Source: Bacteroidota bacterium (GTDB lineage: Bacteria > Bacteroidota > Bacteroidia > Bacteroidales > Bacteroidaceae). Taken from it: a DNA stretch of 62,024 bases. The notes under the pieces are model-generated. The model saw only the letters and a program-made list of their open reading frames with translations, did no database searches and was not told where the DNA came from. The stretch is taken from positions 1-62,024 of the forward strand of contig JAEXAJ010000177.1 of assembly GCA_023458215.1 (NCBI GenBank), read 5' to 3'. The translations under genes and the position numbers were made by a program. Of this stretch, positions 26,504 through 33,875 are shown one piece after another. Position 1 is the stretch's first letter. Every line of letters starts with the position of its first letter.

Positions 26504-26983
26504 GGGTGAGAAGAGAACGAAAGCAAGAAAATGGCATCTACAGCCAAAACATATAAATCACTTATAAACAGTGAATTAAAAAAATGCTATCTCTACAAGT
26601 ACAAATAAGCCTCCAAAGGAAGAAAACGTAAGAAAATGTAGCGAACTCCCGCAATCTCTACAACTGATGCTGCTAAATGGCTGATAATGAAAGGAGGCTA
26701 TGCAGGATGTCTCTACAATATATTTTCGCTATTGAGTGTTAGCGTTTTGTTCTTTTAAACGGTATAAACCTCATTTTTACAATTACATTGAAAGTACCAG
26801 GAAATTCAATGTGCTGGTTTTCTGTCTTTTCGATATACGTGTTGTATCGCACTTTTTCAGCCCATCTGTACAATCGTAGTAATTAATTTCAGAAGACTGA
26901 TTTTCTGCTCTTTACCGTACTTGGGTATAAATGGTTTGCAAGGGCAAAGATACGAAAAACGGGGCAAATAAGACCTGATTTTT
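26504..26983. other. 480-base non-coding AT-rich stretch
   Basis: No open frame with protein-like composition is seen on either strand. It holds three copies of TTGTAGAGA (minus strand, at 26590-26598, 26655-26663 and 26710-26718, about 55-65 bases apart). It also holds a minus-strand -7 box TATCTTTG at 26945-26952, just past the GNAT stop codon, which would transcribe this stretch toward the DUF6266 gene. A small RNA or a long leader is possible. It is also the visible border at which codon use changes to AT-rich. Confidence 0.35.
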
Positions 26984-27433
26984 TTATAAATCAATTTTGT
27001 AAATCCTTGATTGCTCCTCCCACGGATGATATCCATCGCCTATATAGCTAAAACCATATTTCTCATAATATCCAATGTGTTTAGTGCTGAGGTACATGTT
27101 TGCGAATCCAAATTTCTGAGCATCTTCTTTGGCTTTTTCGATAAGCATCAGCCCATAGTTATTACCTCTATGGTTTTCGTCAATAAAAAGTGCACAAAGC
27201 CAAGGATATAGATCCATTCGACTAATAAAGTCATTGGTAATAAGTCCTGCACATCCTATTAGTTGACCATCCTTTTCCAATACATACCATTGAGGCAACG
27301 GATTAACCGCTCCTATACAATGATTCACGCAGTCGCTATATATGATTGGTGAAATACTACTCCAACATTGCTGCAAATACGTAATAACTTGCTGAGCGTA
27401 TTGTGGTTGATCTCTTACTGATATTAGATTCAT
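26984..27433 (-). CDS. GNAT-family N-acetyltransferase
   Basis: A 149-residue acetyl-CoA-dependent acetyltransferase, complete for the GNAT fold. Motif C/D: WYVLEKDGQLIGCAGLITN. Acetyl-CoA loop: LFIDENHRGNNYGLMLIEKA (RGNNYG is the R/QxxGxG/A motif). Motif B: GFANMYLSTKHIGYYEKYGF. It would acetylate a small amine or antibiotic-like substrate; specificity is unknown. It lies 15 bases after the remnant of another GNAT gene on the same strand, at the right-to-left end of the accessory island. Confidence 0.9.
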   Translation of the reverse strand: MNLISVRDQPQYAQQVITYLQQCWSSISPIIYSDCVNHCIGAVNPLPQWYVLEKDGQLIGCAGLITNDFISRMDLYPWLCALFIDENHRGNNYGLMLIEKAKEDAQKFGFANMYLSTKHIGYYEKYGFSYIGDGYHPWEEQSRIYKIDL

Positions 27434-27448
27434 ATTGTTTTTTATTTT

Positions 27449-27686
27449 TCAACGTAATTTCATTTCCAGTGAAACAAAAAGCATCTCAATTTTACCAGCT
27501 TCAATGTCCATAAAGGCGATAAACTATAAGAGTTTCTATGACGAACAACCCCGTCTTTACAAATTGGGTAAGTTGCTGAATATCATCTTCGGTCAGAAAA
27601 TGATGCGTAGAACGTACTGATGCCTCCCGCAATGTGGTCAAGGCATTGATAAGCGTATCTGTTCTATCAGGATTTATAGTAACCAT
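27449..27686 (-). pseudogene. Broken GNAT-family acetyltransferase
   Basis: The first 53 codons (MVTINPDRTDTL start, then ASVRSTHHFLTEDDIQQL) match the N-terminus of a GNAT subgroup. The frame is then lost after ETLIV, where a short piece seems deleted. In another frame the typical continuation AFMDIEAGKIEMLFVS appears, and it ends at TGA 27449-27451 after LEMKLR. The acetyl-CoA binding half is missing. The gene is therefore a remnant, not a 61-residue protein. Confidence 0.75.
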
Positions 27687-27691
27687 TTTAA

Positions 27692-28153
27692 TTAATATCT
27701 GGGTAAATCTTTTATCTCTTCATAATAGACCTCAATACCTAGCTCTTTCATTCTATTATTGATATTAATATGTCGGTTGTATAGATGCTCATCAAACCCG
27801 GTCTTATTACATGGAAATTCTTCGCACTGAAAACAAAAATCTACATGTTTAACTTCGCTACATCCCCGCACGTTACACGATTTGAATAATTTACATTGCT
27901 CTTTTCTACAACCGTTGCAATTACCAGAGGATAGAATAGTCAGAAATTCTTTAAAATCTGAATATTTTGAGAATTTGGGCTCATCAAGTAATTCAACAAA
28001 ACGTTCCGCATAAACATCAAAATTGCCCAAAGATTCCCTCAATTTGTTACTATCATTGCAAATATCTCCATCTTTGAAAGCAAAGCATTTTCCACAATGT
28101 AAACCGCATGGGGCAACTCTTTGCTTTATAAATTCATATTTCTTTTCGTTCAT
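27692..28153 (-). CDS. DUF3795 cysteine-rich protein
   Basis: A 153-residue protein with 13 or so cysteines in metal-site-like clusters: CGLHCGKC (Cys16, 20, 23), GNCNGCRKEQCKLFKSC, and HVDFCFQCEEFPC. This layout is that of DUF3795, a family of unknown function suspected to bind zinc or an iron-sulfur cluster. It lies 11 bases after a methyltransferase gene and 5 bases before the broken GNAT. A second DUF3795 domain is fused to a GNAT three genes upstream (29665-30438). Confidence 0.85.
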   Translation of the reverse strand: MNEKKYEFIKQRVAPCGLHCGKCFAFKDGDICNDSNKLRESLGNFDVYAERFVELLDEPKFSKYSDFKEFLTILSSGNCNGCRKEQCKLFKSCNVRGCSEVKHVDFCFQCEEFPCNKTGFDEHLYNRHININNRMKELGIEVYYEEIKDLPRY

Positions 28154-28164
28154 ATCTATGATTA

Positions 28165-28923
28165 TTAGTTAATAGATAAAACATATATTTGTTTTTCCGA
28201 TTTATCGTCAAACGGTTCTTCTTCAAAACCTCTAAACTTGTGAATGATATTAAACCCTGTGCACTCCAGATATGAATCCAATTCTTGAGGGAAAAACAAT
28301 CGCATATCCAGATTTTGGGTTGAATGAAACTCTCCATTTATAAAATAGTGCCACTCAATACGGTTGATTTGGGTTGCACGCTCGTAACGCATGGTTTGTT
28401 TTATCAAAACTTCTCGACCATCGTCCGTTGTGTATTCGGCAATTACGGCTTGACCTTTTTTGTTCTCTACAATATACTGAATATTGGGATTAAAGCAATC
28501 TAACAGAAACAAGCCTCTTTCTTTGAGATGGTTCCTAACGCATGCTAAAGTCTTAAACAGATCTTCGTTTCGGTATAAATGGTGGATTGAGTTAAACGGA
28601 ATAAAGATAAAGTCGAATTTCTCTTGCAAGTCCAGTGTTCTAATATCCGCTTCAATGAAATTAATATCTAATCCTGCTTCGGTAGCTTTCGACTTTGCTT
28701 GCTTAAGCATTGACGGAGTGTAATCTACACCACAAATATTATATCCCTCTTGTGTAATTGGAATAGTGAGCCTACCCGTACCACAGCAGAGTTCAAGTAT
28801 TCGAGCCTCTTTGTTGGTTGGGAGCCACTTTTTATAGAATTGCAAATCCGAGAGAAAGGTATTCATTCTATCGTAAATATTTGCGTCGTATATCAATTCG
28901 CCGACTTTATAATCTGTTTTCAT
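28165..28923 (-). CDS. Class I SAM-dependent methyltransferase
   Basis: A 252-residue methyltransferase with Rossmann motif I ILELCCGTGRLTIP (46-50 is the CCGTG loop), motif II acidic residue in GVDYTPSMLKQAK, and IEADIRTLDLQEKFDFIFIP (motifs III/IV). The C-terminal beta-rich part (residues 160-250) is typical of small-molecule methyltransferases. Its start overlaps the end of the hydrolase gene by 4 bases. Substrate unknown; the surrounding GNAT, hydrolase and DUF3795 genes suggest a small-molecule modification or detoxification cluster. Confidence 0.92.
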   Translation of the reverse strand: MKTDYKVGELIYDANIYDRMNTFLSDLQFYKKWLPTNKEARILELCCGTGRLTIPITQEGYNICGVDYTPSMLKQAKSKATEAGLDINFIEADIRTLDLQEKFDFIFIPFNSIHHLYRNEDLFKTLACVRNHLKERGLFLLDCFNPNIQYIVENKKGQAVIAEYTTDDGREVLIKQTMRYERATQINRIEWHYFINGEFHSTQNLDMRLFFPQELDSYLECTGFNIIHKFRGFEEEPFDDKSEKQIYVLSIN

Positions 28924-29648
28924 TTTAGAAATTTATATAGATAGTAAAGTATTGTATCGTGTTGTTGTCTTTTTCCTTTGTTATCCATATCCCCATGTTT
29001 AATATCATCTAATTGAATAACTGAGATATGATACTTTTGTTGTTCTTCTACTGTCGGAATTACATTTTCGTCTGCTCCGTAGTCTGAGCCTCTCAACGTA
29101 TAAACTTGGGGAGAACTGCATCGTGGCATTACCATTCTTCTGTGATCTAAAGATATAATCTTTTGGGCCATCGTTGGATGTTTGGCTGCAAATAACATTG
29201 CCATATCCCCACCGTTGGAATGCCCCATAATAGTTATGCTATTCCAACTCAGTTTGGGCTTGAGTTTCTTAAACTCTTTAATGGTAAACAATATATTCTC
29301 AACACCTCTTTCCCAGTTGGGCATTCGTGTCTCCATAAAGTTGCCACTCATCGCTAACGGTAGGTCATTAGGTAATTCATGCTGAATACTTATCACGTAA
29401 TAACCTTTCATAGCTAATGGCTTTGTCAAACATGAGTATGATATATACGAATCAGGAGTGTTTTGTCCATATCCATGATTGAATATAATGATCGGAGTAT
29501 GTTTGTTTACGTGTTTTGGTTCATATATAGCAATTGGAACAATGCGCTCTCTTTGTGCATCATATAAATTTACTGTATATTCAGTTTGCGCAAATAGCCG
29601 TAAAGTGCAAAACAAGAATCCTATGAGGAGCATATTTCTATTTTTCAT
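28920..29648 (-). CDS. Secreted alpha/beta-hydrolase
   Basis: A 242-residue serine hydrolase with an N-terminal signal peptide (MKNRNMLLIGFLFCTLRLFAQ). The nucleophile elbow is GHSNGG with Ser144, the oxyanion strand is IIIFNHGYGQ, and the likely catalytic His lies in DIKHGDMDN near the C-terminus. It resembles the dienelactone hydrolase/acetyl-xylan-esterase-like group of periplasmic esterases. Its end overlaps the methyltransferase start (ATGA), so the two are translated together even though one acts outside the cytoplasm. Confidence 0.87.
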   Translation of the reverse strand: MKNRNMLLIGFLFCTLRLFAQTEYTVNLYDAQRERIVPIAIYEPKHVNKHTPIIIFNHGYGQNTPDSYISYSCLTKPLAMKGYYVISIQHELPNDLPLAMSGNFMETRMPNWERGVENILFTIKEFKKLKPKLSWNSITIMGHSNGGDMAMLFAAKHPTMAQKIISLDHRRMVMPRCSSPQVYTLRGSDYGADENVIPTVEEQQKYHISVIQLDDIKHGDMDNKGKRQQHDTILYYLYKFLK

Positions 29649-29664
29649 TTTGTTCTTTTGATTT

Positions 29665-30438
29665 TTATACTGTTCGTTGATTATACTGTTTCAAAAATTC
29701 CATTTCACCGACTTGTTTTAATAGTTTTTGATTGGCAACAAAGTCTTGTCCATATTTCAGCCATCGTTTTGCGAAGCTTTTAAATTTAGCACATGGAAAG
29801 ACTGTACATTGATAACAATGAGTGATTCCTTTTTCGGTACAACAAAGATGAAATGTTTTACATCTCTCACACTTTTCTTTGTTTTGCTCAGCACCTAAAC
29901 AGGGTTTCTTGTCTCGCGTATAAGTAGGACAACCACCGCAAAATACACCGCAGGCAGGAACACGACCGTAATAGGTTTTTATGATGATACTCTCTGGAAG
30001 ATTCCGTTTTAAATATACCATATCTTTCAGTAGCACACCATCTTCAAACATTTGATGATCGTAGTTGTCAGTGAAGAAGTTTTCTATTCGATGTGAATAT
30101 TCAAACCCACAACTTTTGTAGAACCCGATAGAACTTGGCACATCACCCGTGCCAACTATCATTCGGGTGTACTTTCCAGCATAGTGCTTAACTAAATAAT
30201 TTATCAGCCTCTTACCGTATCCCTGTCGTTGTGATTCGGGAGTCACTGCTATATTCTTGAGTTCGCAAATTCCATTCGTTTCATCTGTGACGACACAAAT
30301 AGCCTTTACACCATTATCATCAAGCATAAACATGTCTCCACGCTCTAAGTAACAGTCGATCATTGATTCTGACTCATCGGCAAGTAGCAGTAGGTCTAAA
30401 TGTTGCTTCTTATTTTCTGTTAGTAGAATTATATCCAT
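29665..30438 (-). CDS. GNAT acetyltransferase fused to a DUF3795 domain
   Basis: A 257-residue two-domain protein. Residues 1-150 are a GNAT domain: CELKNIAVTPESQRQGYGKR with acetyl-CoA loop QRQGYGKRL (70-78) and SSIGFYKSCGFEY. Residues 160-230 are a DUF3795 domain with CGVFCGGC (Cys163, 167, 170), KCERCKTFHLCC and HCYQCTVFPC. The pairing suggests that DUF3795 works together with acetyl transfer, perhaps as a metal- or thiol-binding partner. It lies 16 bases upstream of the hydrolase gene and 134 bases downstream of the Fic operon. Confidence 0.87.
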   Translation of the reverse strand: MDIILLTENKKQHLDLLLLADESESMIDCYLERGDMFMLDDNGVKAICVVTDETNGICELKNIAVTPESQRQGYGKRLINYLVKHYAGKYTRMIVGTGDVPSSIGFYKSCGFEYSHRIENFFTDNYDHQMFEDGVLLKDMVYLKRNLPESIIIKTYYGRVPACGVFCGGCPTYTRDKKPCLGAEQNKEKCERCKTFHLCCTEKGITHCYQCTVFPCAKFKSFAKRWLKYGQDFVANQKLLKQVGEMEFLKQYNQRTV

Positions 30439-30485
30439 TTTTATTCGCTACATTATAATAGCACTGATATGTTTTCCATCGGGTG

Positions 30486-30512
30486 CAGTTATTGCAAATT
30501 TTGCAATAACTG
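30486..30512. repeat. Perfect 27-base palindrome
   Basis: CAGTTATTGCAAA and its exact reverse complement flank one central base. It lies between the Fic gene end (30573) and the GNAT-DUF3795 start (30438). There is no T-run after it on the minus strand, so an operator is as likely as a terminator. A smaller inverted repeat, TGTACTCAGTACA, follows at about 30518-30530. Confidence 0.75.
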
Positions 30513-30572
30513 ACTTTGTACTCAGTACACCCTTTAAAAATATATTTCAATTGTTTGAGCTTTCGTTGCATG

Positions 30573-31598
30573 TTACTCTATAATCTCCCAATGCCCCGAT
30601 TTATTAGAACCAACACGCTTAATTAAGCCTTTCTCTTTTAATGTTGCCATAATACGCTCACCCTGTCGTAAGGATACAGAGAGCGATTCGCCAACCTCTT
30701 TTGCAGTTATCCGATTATTTATTCGAATAAGTTCTAATGTGCGCTGTTCGTTTATACCGACATTTATGCCGACATTTATACCGACATCGACACGAGGCTC
30801 TAAACCTTCATCTTCTATGGAAGCCTGATAATTACGAATTGTCTGCTCCAAGTTGCGTATATGTTCATCAAACATAAAGTTGTGAAATAGCTCTATATCA
30901 TCGTTTTCACGAGTAGCGATAAGAGCCTCAATATATTCGGCTTTACGGTCTTTGTTGATATTGGAAGGAACAATCCCATACTCAAACTGTAACTGATTCA
31001 TCAGCAATCGGCACATTCTACCGTTTCCGTCAGCCCAAGGGTGGATAGTCACCAAATGAAAATGTGCATCGAAGCTTAACTTATAACATTCGATAATATT
31101 TGCCTTTGAAAGAGCCTTTCGTCTTTGATTTATATTTTCGCAGAGTTCTGCCAGCTTTGTAGGCACTTTTGAGTAATTCATATAAGAACGTCCTCCGGTG
31201 CCTGCCGTAACATTTAGTAAACGTAGATCTCCATTTGCTGACGAAAATTCTCCTAAAGCAGTTTGATAGATTGTTCCTGTATTCTTCAAAACCACTGAGG
31301 ATAGCTTCTTAAGCATCTCAACGGTAATATCACTATGGCTCTTTGCAAAGGCAATTGATTGTTCGTATGCAGCTTTCAGGTCTAAGTTCATTAACTGTTC
31401 GGCCATTGAACGACCTTTTGCGCTGATGCCCTCATCGAATAAAAGTTGGTTTTCTATCTCAGTAACAGTAGAACCTTCAATAGCTGTGGAATGGGTAATA
31501 AGTGAGTACAGATAGAATTTATCGTAATCTATCTGTTTGTCAATATCCAGCTCCTTGAATTGGATTAATAAGGATAATATCTTTTGCTCTCTGGTCAT
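30573..31598 (-). CDS. Fic-domain protein with winged-helix C-terminus
   Basis: A 341-residue Fic protein. The catalytic motif HPWADGNGRMCR (186-197) keeps the His, the acidic residue and GNGR, so AMP or a similar group could be transferred to a target protein. Residues 37-42 (STAIEG) match the inhibitory motif (S/T)xxxE(G/N), here N-terminal as in class II Fic proteins, implying self-inhibition until triggered. Residues 272-283 are three tandem VGIN units leading to a C-terminal winged helix (285-341). It is the last gene of the restriction operon, 3 bases after the GIY-YIG gene, so it is probably made together with the restriction enzymes. Confidence 0.92.
   Translation of the reverse strand: MTREQKILSLLIQFKELDIDKQIDYDKFYLYSLITHSTAIEGSTVTEIENQLLFDEGISAKGRSMAEQLMNLDLKAAYEQSIAFAKSHSDITVEMLKKLSSVVLKNTGTIYQTALGEFSSANGDLRLLNVTAGTGGRSYMNYSKVPTKLAELCENINQRRKALSKANIIECYKLSFDAHFHLVTIHPWADGNGRMCRLLMNQLQFEYGIVPSNINKDRKAEYIEALIATRENDDIELFHNFMFDEHIRNLEQTIRNYQASIEDEGLEPRVDVGINVGINVGINEQRTLELIRINNRITAKEVGESLSVSLRQGERIMATLKEKGLIKRVGSNKSGHWEIIE
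30750..30785. repeat. 12-base tandem repeats coding VGIN in the Fic linker
   Basis: Three units of 12 bases (GTCGG-ATAAA-type, differing only at wobble positions) encode VGIN-VGIN-VGIN between the Fic domain and the winged helix. Slippage would change linker length by whole 4-residue steps without loss of frame. Confidence 0.8.
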
Positions 31599-31601
31599 AA
31601 A

Positions 31602-32429
31602 TTACTCTATCTGTTTACGATACACACTGTCGAGTGTTTGTCCATCTTTATCTTTCCATATTTCCCAGCCATTGGTGTTACGACCGAGGCAGAATATGGC
31701 TGCTGTGCTTGGGCTTGAAAAGGTCTTATCGGCAAGTAGAATAGATTTATTATTCTCCTTTTGAGTACATTCATTTAATAACTCCTCTCGTTTATCTTTC
31801 CATGCCATCGACGGTACTGAATCATTAGCTATAACACTACCTTTAAGAACAGTAAAGCCAGATCCATCATAAAATCCACTTGCATTACAACCACGGGCAG
31901 TAGTATAGAAAAGGTGCTTGTCTTGAGCCTTAACTACATCGAAGATATTACAGCCAATGAATGAGGCGAGAAACTTAATATCCTCGAAAAACTCATCCAT
32001 ACTATCTTTTTGGTGTTCTGGCAGGTTTGGTGCCTTGGGAATTTGCTTGTTGCTTTCTAAAGAGAATCGATTTGCTTTTTTAGATTCGCTCATCGCTAAA
32101 TGCTCTAAATATTGCACGTCAGCTTTTGTCATTGCTCCGTTGCTAGATACGAAAACAAGAGCTTTTTGCCAAAAGGTCTTGTTAGAGTCGTGGTTACGCA
32201 CTCTCTCTTTGAAATTCTCGGTTTCACCAATATATGCTTCAGGCTTCATAGCATCGTTCTCACCAAGCAGGATGTAGAAAGCAGGGGTTTGAAGCTCCTC
32301 ACGTTGACTAACGATTGAGAGATTCGCACGAGGCACAATGACCATCTTGCAAATCTTATTACTGATAAGTACATATTGAGCCCCTTTCGGATCTCCGTCT
32401 ATTAGATATGTCGTTATTGTCTTTCCCAT
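31602..32429 (-). CDS. GIY-YIG nuclease-like protein with DUF4357 domain
   Basis: A 275-residue protein. Residues 50-115 form a GIY-YIG domain: FYILLGE (GIY strand), AYIGET (YIG, 66-68), Arg77 in FKERVRNHD, and Glu109 in QYLEHLA as the metal ligand. Residues 215-272 resemble DUF4357 (AAIFCLGRNTNGWEIW with KDGQTLDSVYR). This combination is repeatedly found beside type I restriction genes; whether it cuts DNA or serves as a helper is not known. It lies 1 base from the gene upstream and 3 bases from the Fic gene. Confidence 0.87.
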   Translation of the reverse strand: MGKTITTYLIDGDPKGAQYVLISNKICKMVIVPRANLSIVSQREELQTPAFYILLGENDAMKPEAYIGETENFKERVRNHDSNKTFWQKALVFVSSNGAMTKADVQYLEHLAMSESKKANRFSLESNKQIPKAPNLPEHQKDSMDEFFEDIKFLASFIGCNIFDVVKAQDKHLFYTTARGCNASGFYDGSGFTVLKGSVIANDSVPSMAWKDKREELLNECTQKENNKSILLADKTFSSPSTAAIFCLGRNTNGWEIWKDKDGQTLDSVYRKQIE

Positions 32430-32430
32430 A

Positions 32431-33141
32431 TTATTCGTCTTTATATAGGTTTGTAATATCTGTATGCATGGTGAATATTGAGTTGAAATTCTCAGAAGAT
32501 GACAGGCTTAATATATTGCAGTTGCAGCATAGTTGCATATCTTTTTCAGAGATATAATGTTTGCCGAGTAACTCATCAGAGAGCAGTTCTTCAAGCGTCG
32601 AGAATGGACTGTCTTCTATTGAGTAATTATCGGACAAAAAATCTTTGTATGACTGTTCAAGTGTTGATTTGGTCTTTTGTTGTATTTGATCACATATACT
32701 CAAAACATTACTCAATTTGTCATCTAAAGATCTTCTATTTTTATAAAAAATATTGCCATTGCTATGGGCGATTTTATTTCGATCTTCGACCAACTTTTGG
32801 TAAGTTTCAATATCTTTAATAGGAACTTTCCAATATCTTAAAAGAGTAAAAACAGCACTTTCATTACATTTACTATAATCAAAAGGCACTTTGGCATTCT
32901 CTATTTTACTGAATCCAAGGATCACATTCTCGTAATCTTCTGGATGATTGCTCTTTATCTTCCAGATTGTAAAGTAGACGAAACACATAAAAAGCATATG
33001 ATAACTCATAAAGGCGAATTGATACTGCTCGTTTTGGTAGTTGTTTTCAAATGCTCTCCACAAGTATTGCACATACTCTGCCTCTTCGTCGTTTTTATAA
33101 CGAATAGGTAGGTATGAAAATATTTGATAGGCTTCTTCCAT
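32431..33141 (-). CDS. Unknown protein with a HEPN-type RxxxxH motif
   Basis: A 236-residue, mostly helical protein. No family was recognised with certainty. Residues 117-130 read LVEDRNKIAHSNGN, in which Arg121 and His126 form the RN-xxx-H signature of HEPN ribonucleases, preceded by helices that could make the HEPN bundle (SYHMLFMCFVYFTIW around 46-60). A CNCN pair lies near residue 208. If it is a HEPN RNase it would degrade RNA, like the anticodon nucleases that back up some type I restriction systems. The assignment rests on one short motif plus context. It is tightly packed in the restriction operon (1- and 5-base gaps). Confidence 0.6.
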   Translation of the reverse strand: MEEAYQIFSYLPIRYKNDEEAEYVQYLWRAFENNYQNEQYQFAFMSYHMLFMCFVYFTIWKIKSNHPEDYENVILGFSKIENAKVPFDYSKCNESAVFTLLRYWKVPIKDIETYQKLVEDRNKIAHSNGNIFYKNRRSLDDKLSNVLSICDQIQQKTKSTLEQSYKDFLSDNYSIEDSPFSTLEELLSDELLGKHYISEKDMQLCCNCNILSLSSSENFNSIFTMHTDITNLYKDE

Positions 33142-33146
33142 CAGAT

Positions 33147-33488
33147 TTACCTTCTTGTTAATGCACTAATTGCTTCAAGTAATAGTGACGCTACGTCGGT
33201 AGCAGCAATAACTCCATGTTTCGCTATTTGCTGTTGACAGAACTGAATTCCATCGTTACATTGTTGAGCAAGATTGAGTTCTTCTGTTGTTGTATATCCG
33301 TACAATCTTGCTCGAAATGTTATAGTACTAAGAAGCTGAGAATATTCAATCACCATACTTTGGTATTTAGCCAGCTGAGTGGCATTGTAAATCAATGATG
33401 CACCACCAACTGCAATTCTTGCACGCTCGTCGTTTAATGCAGCTACTTTAGCTGCCATAAAACCTATATCTATTAATTCGTTACTCAT
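33147..33488 (-). CDS. Unknown small helical protein of the restriction operon
   Basis: A 113-residue protein, not recognised. It is rich in Ala and predicted to be helical throughout (AAKVAALNDERARIAVGGAS, then SQLLSTITFRARLYGYTT). It has no signal peptide, and the hydrophobic segments are short and amphipathic rather than clearly membrane-spanning. It lies 5 bases upstream of the HEPN-motif gene and 9 bases downstream of the next unknown gene. Size and position directly before a possible toxin would suit an antitoxin-like partner, but that is only inference. Confidence 0.7.
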   Translation of the reverse strand: MSNELIDIGFMAAKVAALNDERARIAVGGASLIYNATQLAKYQSMVIEYSQLLSTITFRARLYGYTTTEELNLAQQCNDGIQFCQQQIAKHGVIAATDVASLLLEAISALTRR

Positions 33489-33497
33489 AATAATTGA

Positions 33498-33863
33498 TCA
33501 ATATGAAGAATCTCCATCCCATTTATACATTCTTACCAATCCTTCTTTTTTAGTTTCGAAATTTCTTTTATCATCTTCAATGACACGTTTAAGAAGCCAT
33601 CCTGAATCTTTAGCTGCACCTGTCACAGTATCTTCCCATTTTTTTCCCAGTACATCTTTATGTTTTTGATATAACGTTAAAAGAGGTGTTCCTTCCCAAT
33701 AATAATTATCGCCTCCCATAAGGTCTCGCATAGCAAACCATTCATTAGGGCGATTTTTACACCAACAGTAAACAGCACCTTGGAGAAAGTGATAAATTGC
33801 ATCTTTCTTTGCTTGATCGAGACCAGTCACATCTCTTATTTCTGATTTTTCAATTAGAGCCAT
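33498..33863 (-). CDS. Unknown small protein next to hsdMS
   Basis: A 121-residue protein, not recognised. It is soluble, aromatic-rich and charged (YHFLQGAVYCWCKNRPNEW, MGGDNYYWEG, KWEDTVTGAAKDSGWLLKR). No catalytic motif is evident. It lies 12 bases downstream of the fused methylase-specificity gene and 9 bases upstream of the 113-residue gene, in the same operon. A role as an accessory subunit of the restriction complex is possible but unproven. Confidence 0.75.
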   Translation of the reverse strand: MALIEKSEIRDVTGLDQAKKDAIYHFLQGAVYCWCKNRPNEWFAMRDLMGGDNYYWEGTPLLTLYQKHKDVLGKKWEDTVTGAAKDSGWLLKRVIEDDKRNFETKKEGLVRMYKWDGDSSY

Positions 33864-33875
33864 ATCTATATAATT

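Noticed and set aside
27501..27686. Independent 61-residue protein
   Set aside because: It is the N-terminus of a GNAT gene; the GNAT continuation is found just downstream in another frame, so it is a pseudogene.
29665..30438. Antibiotic-resistance acetyltransferase
   Set aside because: GNAT motifs are generic; nothing indicates aminoglycoside or other drug specificity.
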